A stretch of DNA of 64,000 nucleotides from Phycisphaerae bacterium (GTDB taxonomy: Bacteria; Planctomycetota; Phycisphaerae; UBA1845; UTPLA1), in contig DATEMU010000002.1 of the NCBI GenBank assembly GCA_035275405.1, forward strand, positions 1 through 64,000. Direction: 5' to 3'. The notes under the pieces are model-generated. The model worked only from the letters and a program-made list of their open reading frames with translations, searched no databases and had not been told where the DNA came from. Each line of letters starts with the position of its first letter. Position 1 is the first letter of the stretch. Made by a program: the position numbers and the translations under genes. Below, piece by piece: positions 57,300 through 64,000 of this stretch.

Positions 57300-57347
57300 T
57301 CGTAAGGGTACATTATCTGCTCCCTTTAACCGCCGCCTCCTGAATCG

Positions 57348-57353
57348 TACAAT
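57348..57353 (+). promoter_or_regulatory. -10 box overlapping the first ATG of the next gene
   Basis: TACAAT covers the ATG at 57352, so the real start must be downstream (ATG 57409). Confidence 0.4.
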
Positions 57354-57408
57354 GGGTGCTCCTGAACCGCGGTCACTTGCCAACGCGGCCAGCAATGTGG
57401 GGTGCCTC

Positions 57409-58857
57409 ATGTCCTTGGTTCGCTCGCGGCCGGCCGCGTGGCTCGCCTTGATCGGATTGTCCTTTAGCGCCGCCAACGGTTGCGCGCCTTTTTTCTCCTG
57501 GCTCCCCGGTTTTCAAGACCCCGAACAGGCTGGCTGGATCGTCCGCTGGAATCGCCTCGCCATCGACGCCAGCGGTCTCGACCACACGCCCGTCGCAGCC
57601 GGTGAAAGCCGCACCTTCGGCCATCACCTCGGCCCCACGAAATCCAGCCGCGCCATGGCCATCGTCCACATCGCCATGTTTGAAGCCGTTAACGCCATCC
57701 GCGGCGGCTTTCAAAGTTATGTCGGGGCCACGCCGGCCCCGGATGCGTCGCTGAAGGCCGCCATCGCCCAGGCCGCGCACGACACGCTTACGGCCCTCTA
57801 TCCCTCGCACAATCCGACCTTCGACAACGCCCTCGCCGAAGACCTTGCCACGATCCCGGATGATGCCTCCAAACAAGCCGGCATCGCCGTCGGTCAGCAA
57901 GCCGCCGCCCTCATACTCGCCATGCGCACGGGCGACCGCTCGGAGGTCGACGACCCCTATGTCTTCAGTGATCAACCCGGCAAGTGGCGCGTCGATCCGA
58001 TCAACCCCACACAGCAACCCCTCGGCGACGAATGGGCCAAGGTAGCCCCCTTCGCTCTTACCCGCGCCGACCAATTTCGCAGCCCTCCACCCCCGGCCAT
58101 CGACTCCCCCGAATACGCCGAAGCCTATAACGAGGCTAAGGAATTCGGCGGCGATGCCATCGTGACCGCCACCAGCCGGACCGCCGAGCAAACGCAGATC
58201 GGCCTCTACTGGGCCTACGACGGGACCCCCAGCCTCTGCGCCCCGCCCCGCCTCTACAACCAGATCGCCGTCCAGCTCGCTACCGAGCGCGGTCTCGGCG
58301 TCGTCGACCTGGCCCGCCTCCTGGCGCTCGCCAACGTCGCCATGGCCGACGCCGGCATCGGTGTCTGGGAATCCAAGTACTACTACAACTACTGGCGTCC
58401 GGTCACGGCCATTCGCGAAGCCGACCTCGGCTCCGGCCCCACCGGTCTCGGCGACAACAACCCCGAGACTTTCGGCGATCCCGCCTATGTCCCACTCTGC
58501 GCCCCGGCCAGCAATCTCACCGCAAAGAACTTTACCCCGCCCTTCCCGGCCTACCCGTCCGGTCACGCCGGCTTCGGCGGCGCGCTCTTTGAGACGCTGC
58601 GAGATTTCTTCGGCACGGACGACATCGCCTTCACCTTCGTCTCCGATGAATTCAATGGCGAAACGGTCGACAACGAGGGAAATGTCCGACCGCTCGTGCC
58701 GCGCTCGTTTAATTCGCTTTCGCAGGCCGAAGAGGAAAACGGCCAAAGCCGCATCTACCTGGGCATTCACTGGCGGTTCGACAAGACCGAAGGCATCGCC
58801 CTCGGCAACCGCGTCGCCGATTTCGTCTCCGCAAATCTCTTCCAGCCCGTGCCTTGA
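57409..58857 (+). CDS. Vanadium-dependent haloperoxidase / PAP2 superfamily protein
   Basis: 482 residues from ATG 57409, because the upstream ATG lies inside a -10 box. N-terminal signal ends near SAANGC, a possible lipobox. Conserved vanadate/phosphate pocket: YPSGHAGFGGALFE and YLGIHWRFDKTEGI. Members oxidise halides with peroxide or hydrolyse phosphate esters. YYNYWRPVTAIREAD is a further marker of the haloperoxidase branch. Exported. Confidence 0.83.
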   Translation: MSLVRSRPAAWLALIGLSFSAANGCAPFFSWLPGFQDPEQAGWIVRWNRLAIDASGLDHTPVAAGESRTFGHHLGPTKSSRAMAIVHIAMFEAVNAIRGGFQSYVGATPAPDASLKAAIAQAAHDTLTALYPSHNPTFDNALAEDLATIPDDASKQAGIAVGQQAAALILAMRTGDRSEVDDPYVFSDQPGKWRVDPINPTQQPLGDEWAKVAPFALTRADQFRSPPPPAIDSPEYAEAYNEAKEFGGDAIVTATSRTAEQTQIGLYWAYDGTPSLCAPPRLYNQIAVQLATERGLGVVDLARLLALANVAMADAGIGVWESKYYYNYWRPVTAIREADLGSGPTGLGDNNPETFGDPAYVPLCAPASNLTAKNFTPPFPAYPSGHAGFGGALFETLRDFFGTDDIAFTFVSDEFNGETVDNEGNVRPLVPRSFNSLSQAEEENGQSRIYLGIHWRFDKTEGIALGNRVADFVSANLFQPVP

Positions 58858-58859
58858 AA

Positions 58860-58903
58860 ACAGTGGGGCGTGATTACAGTGGGGCGGGCGTCTCTGCCCG
58901 CCC
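58860..58903. repeat. Hairpin and duplicated ACAGTGGGGCG between convergent genes
   Basis: ACAGTGGGGCG occurs at 58860-58870 and 58876-58886. The second runs into a GGGCGGGC/GCCCGCCC hairpin with a short loop (to 58903). Lies between two converging stops and could serve as a bidirectional terminator. Confidence 0.45.
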
Positions 58904-58907
58904 AAGC

Positions 58908-59798
58908 TCACTCAATCAATATCCCCGCATACCCCACCGCATCGCGCGCCTCATCGCGATGGCCCTTCCGTGTGAGCACCTCATGGCTCGTCGTGTGCTC
59001 CAAAAGCGTCGCCCGCCGCGCGCCCATCGCCTTGCACGCCGCCAGCGTCGCCGCCACGGCCCCCGATCCGCATGCATTCAAATTTGATCCCGCCTCGCGC
59101 ACGGCATCCTCTTCCCGCATCGCCAGGATCAAGTCGATCATCCGCCGATCATTGACCTCCTTCGCCCACCTCAATCCCTCCGGTCCGACCCCGTGCGGCA
59201 CAAATCCATAATTCGGCCCGTAGTGCGTCAAATCTGTCGACGCCAGAAACACCGCATCGACGCCAAAGTTCTTGCACGCCCGCCCGACCGCCGCGCCCAG
59301 CGCCGCCGCCCGATCCGTCGCCGGCACCATGATCGGCACGATTAGCGAGTCCGGTAGCAGGTGCTGAAGGAACGGCACCTCCACCTCAATGCTGTGCTCG
59401 CGCTCGTGAGCATGCGCATCCGGTTCCAGCAGATTCGTCTGTCCGCACAGCCGCTCGACCAGCCGCCCGTCCACATGCGCCAGCCCCAGCGGCGTCTCCC
59501 ACGCCCCCGACGGAAACACCGTCGCCCGCGGACCGTGCGTCACATGAATCGCCCCGAACACCACGACCACCGCCGGTCGGTGCCGCTTGGCGATCTCTTC
59601 AATGACATGCGCCGCCACCGCCCCGCTGCATATCCATCCCGCATGGGGCACGGCCCCGCCGAGGGGCTTTTCGATCCTCTCGATCGCGGTCACGGGTGTC
59701 TGCTCGGCCCTTCGCAGACACTCCCCCAGATCGGCCCGGCACCGATCCGGCTCTCGCGGGTAAAACATCCCGGCAACGGCTGGCTCGCGGATCATCAT
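58908..59798 (-). CDS. MEMO1 family protein (AmmeMemoRadiSam system protein B)
   Basis: 296 residues, start at MMIREPAVAGMFYP behind GAGG. Family blocks: FYP near the N terminus, AVPHAGWICSG, HEREHSIEVEVPFLQHLLP, LASTDLTHYGPNYGF. The fold resembles LigB dioxygenases; the reaction is unknown. In other genomes it sits near an AMMECR1 protein and a radical-SAM protein, neither of which is in this window. Confidence 0.87.
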   Translation of the reverse strand: MMIREPAVAGMFYPREPDRCRADLGECLRRAEQTPVTAIERIEKPLGGAVPHAGWICSGAVAAHVIEEIAKRHRPAVVVVFGAIHVTHGPRATVFPSGAWETPLGLAHVDGRLVERLCGQTNLLEPDAHAHEREHSIEVEVPFLQHLLPDSLIVPIMVPATDRAAALGAAVGRACKNFGVDAVFLASTDLTHYGPNYGFVPHGVGPEGLRWAKEVNDRRMIDLILAMREEDAVREAGSNLNACGSGAVAATLAACKAMGARRATLLEHTTSHEVLTRKGHRDEARDAVGYAGILIE

Positions 59799-59966
59799 GT
59801 CGAAGACCTCGCCATGGTGGGCAGCGTGATTATAGGCGATGCCGGCTTTGCGAATCGTTGGGAACCGCCGCGACCCCCGTCGCGTCCAACCAGGTATGAG
59901 TGCCAAGCCATCGGCATTGGGGGTACTATCAGGTTTGATCAACGCATGATGACAGGAGTACGAACC

Positions 59967-61511
59967 ATGAAAACGCGAATCTGGGCAACATTGACCGCGA
60001 TTGTGTGCGCAAACTCGAACCCCGCCGTCCTCTTTGCTGCCGACGACGACGGTCCCGCCGTCACCGTCTATTCCTCCGCCGATCCCGCCGGTTTCGACCC
60101 GCAGCAATTCATCGCCCAGCAGAAAATGGGCGGCAACCCCAACTTCGCCTGGCAGGTCCCCGGCTTCGGCGTCGTCAAGGAACTCCGCAAGCTCAAGCTC
60201 AACCCCGGCAAGAACGACCTTCGCTTCACCGACGTCGCCCAGTTCATCGACCCCACGACCGTCAGCTTTGTCGACCTGACCCATCCCGAGGGCACCGCCG
60301 TTCTCGAACAGAACTTCGAGTTCGACCTCGTCAGCCCCGAAAAGATCATGGAAAAGTATCTCGACCGCGAGATCTCTGTCATCCTCACCCGCGGCGACAA
60401 CGCCGAGACCGTCACCGGCAAGCTGCTCTCCGCCGTGCAGGGCCAACTCGTCCTTTCCACGCCCGAAGGCGTTCGCATCGTCGCCAGCCACGGTCAGCAG
60501 GTAAAACTCGGCGAACTCCCCGGCGGTCTCATCACCAAGCCGACCCTCGTCTGGAAGGTGCAGGCGGAAAAGGGCGGCGAGCACGAAATCCGCACGACCT
60601 ACCAGACCAGCGGCATCACCTGGCGCAGCGACTACAACATGATCCTCAACGAATCCGACACCAAGGCCGACGTCGGCGCGTGGGTCACCATGATGAACCT
60701 CTCCGGCGCCGCCTACAAAAACGCCCGCCTTAAGCTCATCGCCGGCGACGTGCAGCGGATTCAGCCGCGTCCGGACGGATACCTCGCAAGGGCCAAGGGC
60801 CGCGCGATGGAAATGGCCATGGCCGCCGAAGCCCCCGGCTTCGAGGAAAAGGCCTTCTTCGAGTACCACCTCTACACCCTCCCGCGCCGCACCGACATCC
60901 TCGCCAACACCACCCAGCAGATCACCCTCTTCCCCACCGCCCGCGACGTCACGGTCGAGAAGGTGATGGTCTACTACGGTCTGCCCGAGGCGGCGCACTG
61001 GTTCTTCACCGGCTCCCCCGGCGTCGACCGCAACCTCGGCAACCAGTCCAACCCGAAGGTGGACGTCTACGTCCGCTTCAAGAACAACAAGGAAAGCCAC
61101 ATGGGCATGCCGCTGCCCAAGGGCAAGGTCCGCGTCTACAAGAAAGATGATGCCGACGGCACCCTCGAATTCGTCGGCGAAGACCTGATCGACCACACCC
61201 CCAAGGACGAAAAGGTCCTCATCAAGCTCGGTCAGGCCTTCGACGTCGTCGGCGAGCGCACCCAGACGAACTTCACGATGGACACCAACCGCAAGACCAT
61301 GACGGACAGCTACAAGATCACCGTCCGCAACCACAAGAAGGACGCGCAGAAAGTCATCATCCGCGAAAACCTCTTCCGCTGGACGACCTGGGAGATCACG
61401 GAGAAGAGCCAGGACTTCGAAAAAATCGACGCTCGCACGATCCACTTCGAAGTGACGGTCCCGCCCGACGGCGAGAAGACCGTGACCTACACGGTTCGCT
61501 ATACGTGGTGA
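59967..61511 (+). CDS. Exported DUF4139 domain protein
   Basis: 514 residues. Start at MKTRIWATLTAIVCANS behind AGGAG (59954-59958); a frame open further upstream is not used. Signal peptide ends LFAAD. The C-terminal 300 residues (YQTSGITWRSDYNMIL... to TVRYTW) match DUF4139. The same frame's opposite strand is open for a long stretch, which reflects codon bias only. Function unknown, likely surface or periplasmic. Confidence 0.8.
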   Translation: MKTRIWATLTAIVCANSNPAVLFAADDDGPAVTVYSSADPAGFDPQQFIAQQKMGGNPNFAWQVPGFGVVKELRKLKLNPGKNDLRFTDVAQFIDPTTVSFVDLTHPEGTAVLEQNFEFDLVSPEKIMEKYLDREISVILTRGDNAETVTGKLLSAVQGQLVLSTPEGVRIVASHGQQVKLGELPGGLITKPTLVWKVQAEKGGEHEIRTTYQTSGITWRSDYNMILNESDTKADVGAWVTMMNLSGAAYKNARLKLIAGDVQRIQPRPDGYLARAKGRAMEMAMAAEAPGFEEKAFFEYHLYTLPRRTDILANTTQQITLFPTARDVTVEKVMVYYGLPEAAHWFFTGSPGVDRNLGNQSNPKVDVYVRFKNNKESHMGMPLPKGKVRVYKKDDADGTLEFVGEDLIDHTPKDEKVLIKLGQAFDVVGERTQTNFTMDTNRKTMTDSYKITVRNHKKDAQKVIIRENLFRWTTWEITEKSQDFEKIDARTIHFEVTVPPDGEKTVTYTVRYTW

Positions 61512-61515
61512 TTGC

Positions 61516-61549
61516 TCCCTCTCCCTCTAAGGGAGAGGGCCGGGGTGAG
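61516..61549. repeat. Palindromic CCCTCTCCC repeat
   Basis: CCCTCTCCCTCTAAGGGAGAGG then GCCGGGGTGAGGG. The arms pair perfectly around CTAA. The same kind of short intergenic palindrome is common in diverse bacteria. Confidence 0.55.
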
Positions 61550-61587
61550 GGTCCGACTACCACGTGTCGCCGCCACCCTCGAATGTC

Positions 61588-61613
61588 GCTCGTGCGAGAA
61601 TCCGTTCTCGCAG
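61588..61613. repeat. Short palindromic repeat, copy A
   Basis: GCTCGTGCGAGAATCCGTTC then TCGCAG. TGCGAGAA pairs with TTCTCGCA. Copy B (62148) flanks the other side of the zinc-ribbon gene. Confidence 0.5.
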
Positions 61614-61647
61614 ATCGTTCCGGCAGAAACTAGGCTTGGTGCTTGCG

Positions 61648-62139
61648 ATGCAAGTTTTGAGCAAAAGTCTTGTTGGCACTTGCTCGCGATGGGCCGGCCT
61701 CTTGATCTGCGTCGGAATCTCGGCATTGTGGCTATTTAGCCTGTTCCAATGGCGTTATCAGGTGTTTTATACCAAGGCCAAAGGTGAGAAAATTATCTCG
61801 TGTTGGTCCTTGGGCAACGGATTGCTCGTCCTCTCCAGGATTCCGGACTTCAAAGCCTGCGGACATGAGTTCGATGTCCTTCCGAGATGTGCCGCAAGTA
61901 TGGTCAATTATGGACTGATCAAGCCTCGATGCTTTGGTTGGTCAAGGACGGACCTCGGACCTCTGGGTCATCTGCTCGTCCCCCTCTGGCTTCCCCTCAT
62001 GATCGCTTCTGTTCCAACCATTTTTCTTTGGGCCAAACGACCACGCAAACGCCCTGGCTTCTGCGGACGATGCGGATACAACCTCACGGGAAACGTCAGC
62101 GGCCGCTGTCCGGAGTGCGGAACGTTGCGACCCCAATAA
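61648..62139 (+). CDS. Membrane protein with C-terminal zinc ribbon
   Basis: 163 residues from ATG 61648; an earlier in-frame start is possible. Two transmembrane helices (near residues 15-35 and 108-130) are followed by CGRCGYNLTGNVSGRCPECG, four Cys in two CxxC knuckles. This tail is very common on small planctomycete membrane proteins. Function unknown. Flanked by two copies of a palindromic repeat. Confidence 0.72.
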   Translation: MQVLSKSLVGTCSRWAGLLICVGISALWLFSLFQWRYQVFYTKAKGEKIISCWSLGNGLLVLSRIPDFKACGHEFDVLPRCAASMVNYGLIKPRCFGWSRTDLGPLGHLLVPLWLPLMIASVPTIFLWAKRPRKRPGFCGRCGYNLTGNVSGRCPECGTLRPQ

Positions 62140-62147
62140 ACACCCTC

Positions 62148-62176
62148 GCTCGTGCAAGAATCCTCTCTCGCACGCA
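62148..62176. repeat. Short palindromic repeat, copy B
   Basis: GCTCGTGCAAGAATCC then TCTCTCGCACGCA. Same core as copy A at 61588. Confidence 0.5.
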
Positions 62177-62248
62177 CCCTCCGCCGAATTCCCATCCGGC
62201 GCTTCTCTTCGCATCCCGTTTGACCGTGAACCGAAGGAACGCCCCCCG

Positions 62249-62623
62249 TCATTGAAGCAAAATGATCACGACCGGAATCGCCGTCCCCGCCACAATCGCC
62301 CATACCACACCGCGCCGGTTCTTCTGCATCGACCACGCCATCACCAGCCCCAACGTCGTCGTCGCCAGCAGCCCGGCGCACATGACCGTGAAGACGATAC
62401 GCAGCGGCGTGCGCGACGCGGCCTTCTCGCGATCCGGCGAAGGCAGACGCTGGTGCGTATGCACCGACCCGGCCGCCGCCAGCCACGCCGGCGGTCGATA
62501 CGTCCCGCTCTTCTTGCCCTCGTGCAGCTCAAACGTCTGGAGCAATCCGCTGACGATGAAAAACACCAGCAGCGGCGCAAACGCACAGCCAAGATAAAGG
62601 TGCAACAGGCGGATCGATTTCAT
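62249..62623 (-). CDS. Small membrane protein, PepSY-associated type
   Basis: 124 residues from MKSIRLLHLYLGCAF, with a second possible start four codons upstream. Three hydrophobic segments (5-28, 77-97, 105-122). The first (LHLYLGCAFAPLLVFFIVSGLLQTF) resembles the first helix of PepSY-TM proteins. No catalytic motif. Confidence 0.6.
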   Translation of the reverse strand: MKSIRLLHLYLGCAFAPLLVFFIVSGLLQTFELHEGKKSGTYRPPAWLAAAGSVHTHQRLPSPDREKAASRTPLRIVFTVMCAGLLATTTLGLVMAWSMQKNRRGVVWAIVAGTAIPVVIILLQ

Positions 62624-62766
62624 GGACGACTCCAAAGTACAGTTGGGGCGGTCTTCGACAGCGGTAACATGCGATCGTGGTCGACTTACAGTTTATCCCC
62701 TGACTCGATGCTCACATCGGTTTGCTTCTTCGCGGATCAATTTAGAAGCGTATTGGAGCCACGGGC

Positions 62767-64000
62767 TTACTTTTTCGGGAATTGTTCCTGCTTCGGCAAA
62801 AAGTTCCGGATTAGCGGTAACTTCTCGAGTACCGCGATCGCTATTCGCTCGAACGCAGTGCCCTTGATCTCGCCACTGATAACGGCGATGAAACTGAAAG
62901 CCAGTACGACCATCAATACCGCGACGGTGGCGACTAGTCCGAACGCCCATACGCTGCCGATGTATCGCCACGCGACCGTCAGCGCCGCAAGGAGTATCAC
63001 AATAGCAACCACGGCCACGATGCTAAGCGTGACAAAACTCGGCTTGGCGGGAGAGGCAGGAGGTGCAATGGATTTTCTAGGCTTGTGCCTCGGCTCAGAC
63101 ATTTTGGTGCTCCCAAATAGCTCTCTTTGTTGACGCCGCTCCACTTGTTCCTCCGGCGTCTCAATTCCGTCCAGCAACTCCCGCACGGTGTACTTCCTGC
63201 TCGCTCCGTCGGGTTTCCACGAATACCCCGACCCTTCTTCCCGCTCCAGTTGGCACAGGTACTCGTACTTGATCGGCTCGGCCTTGGGGTCATCCGTCAG
63301 CGGAACCATTGCCCGCGCTACAAGGTTTTGGTGGATCTGGTCGAAACAGTTACGGACCGTTTTCAGTGCCAGCCGCCGGTTCCCAACGGCTTTTGAAGAA
63401 GTCGGCTGAACATGGATGAACACCTTACCGGCCTTCGTGTCGCCGCGTACCAACACACGGCACCCTTCGTCCTCCAACACAACGCCACTGCGCCAGCACG
63501 CCCCACCCCTCGCGTGCTTCGAATGGCTCAACACGATGAAGCGCGGAATCACTCCTGCGGGGAGTACGTCATAGTGGTATTCGAACGCCAGTGTTCCAGC
63601 CGCTCCCCACGGCAGATTCGGCTCGTCCTTCAGCAGTAGTTCGGGAATCAGCACTCCGGGCTCGCCGTTGATGGGGTGGTCAAAGCACAACTGAAACTTC
63701 TTCATCATGCCGATGATGAAGTCGCGTCCGGTCGTGTGGTACCCGTCGGCGTCACGCAGATATTTTTTGACGTCGCAGAGCCTGAGCACGCCGTGCGACT
63801 GAAACAATTCGTTCTCGTTTAGTAGCCGGTACACGCCGCGCGTGACCCACTGAGGATCCAGAATATGAGTATCGTTAAGGTGAAAGCGGTCGTCCTCATC
63901 GTTGTAGTTCAAGACGGTGCCTAGGTCGTGCAACAGCCGCAGCAGGAGCGATCTCTGCAATGGTTCTTTGATCCCGTGGCGGTCCGCTATCGCGCAGTAG
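62767..64000 (-). CDS. Roco-family protein, COR domain and membrane anchor (5' partial)
   Basis: The frame is open to the window end, so the N-terminal part (probably leucine-rich repeats and Roc GTPase) lies outside. At least 410 residues are seen. LLRLLHDLGTVLNYND...ILDPQWVTRGVYRLLN is the COR-domain signature. Later parts include PELLLKDEPNLPW and HVQPTS. A basic linker follows (RHKPRKS), then two strong transmembrane helices (TLSIVAVVAIVILLAALTV, WAFGLVATVAVLMVVLAF) and a short basic end. Membrane anchoring of a Roco protein is unusual. Confidence 0.78.
   Translation of the reverse strand, partial: YCAIADRHGIKEPLQRSLLLRLLHDLGTVLNYNDEDDRFHLNDTHILDPQWVTRGVYRLLNENELFQSHGVLRLCDVKKYLRDADGYHTTGRDFIIGMMKKFQLCFDHPINGEPGVLIPELLLKDEPNLPWGAAGTLAFEYHYDVLPAGVIPRFIVLSHSKHARGGACWRSGVVLEDEGCRVLVRGDTKAGKVFIHVQPTSSKAVGNRRLALKTVRNCFDQIHQNLVARAMVPLTDDPKAEPIKYEYLCQLEREEGSGYSWKPDGASRKYTVRELLDGIETPEEQVERRQQRELFGSTKMSEPRHKPRKSIAPPASPAKPSFVTLSIVAVVAIVILLAALTVAWRYIGSVWAFGLVATVAVLMVVLAFSFIAVISGEIKGTAFERIAIAVLEKLPLIRNFLPKQEQFPKK

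Noticed and set aside
59799..61445. A long open frame on the minus strand running on from the MEMO1 gene
   Set aside because: It lies antisense to the DUF4139 gene, which has a signal peptide and family match. The protein would be of strange composition; it stays open only through third-position GC bias.

Overview
The window is a 64 kb, GC-rich piece of a bacterial chromosome that looks planctomycete, probably Phycisphaerae-like. The grounds are a Cys-rich 'GACC' module shared by several secreted proteins, thrombospondin-type Ca-binding repeats, dockerin-like EF-hands on non-cellulosomal proteins, PEP-CTERM proteins, and a small membrane protein ending in a CGRCGYNLTG...GRCPECG zinc ribbon. 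This assignment is inference; no rRNA or tRNA gene was seen.

Region 1 (1-15972) is the most unusual part. Four very large secreted proteins lie in tandem on the + strand. They carry TSP3, HYR-like or Calx-beta repeats, and all end in one C-terminal signal: FAPVCG(G/T)GC, a hydrophobic segment, then an Arg/Lys tail. The best-preserved unit (2218-4666) is followed by a 48-residue hydrophobic peptide and a 72-residue lipoprotein. The third unit keeps only a deletion-fused relic of these two small genes. The fourth keeps an intact lipoprotein and a broken peptide gene. Units 2-4 share a sigma70-type promoter and a leader of constant length (about 190 nt) with two conserved sequence boxes. I read this as a repeated surface-protein cassette with its own sorting signal and regulated leader, the best candidate here for an undescribed system.

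Region 2 (16340-26222): two PEP-CTERM proteins; a minus-strand group of two TMTC-like GT-C/TPR membrane proteins and NAD(P)HX epimerase; divergent surE; a dockerin-type Cys-rich protein; an NTF2-like membrane protein; and a tRNA-dihydrouridine synthase.

Region 3 (26253-39115): a PIN/RHH toxin-antitoxin pair, hslU, rpiB, a TsaC-arginine phosphatase fusion, cysteine desulfurase, a DEAD-box helicase, prpB-prpC, a nucleotidyltransferase-like/coiled-coil gene pair, and a dicarboxylate symporter. Several of these genes have a -10 box only 7-8 nt before the start codon and look leaderless.

Region 4 (39300-50236): tandem collagen-like lipoproteins, a long Kelch-like/Ig/EF-hand secreted protein, a cyclodeaminase-family protein, a four-gene ABC-export operon with a duplicated-fused permease, and a MazG-like protein.

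Region 5 (50408-64000): an SRA-like HNH nuclease, a REP-associated transposase inside symmetric hairpins, a TPR-metallopeptidase, metK, a vanadium haloperoxidase/PAP2-like protein, MEMO1 family and DUF4139 proteins, a zinc-ribbon membrane protein, and the C-terminal part of a membrane-anchored Roco protein running off the end.
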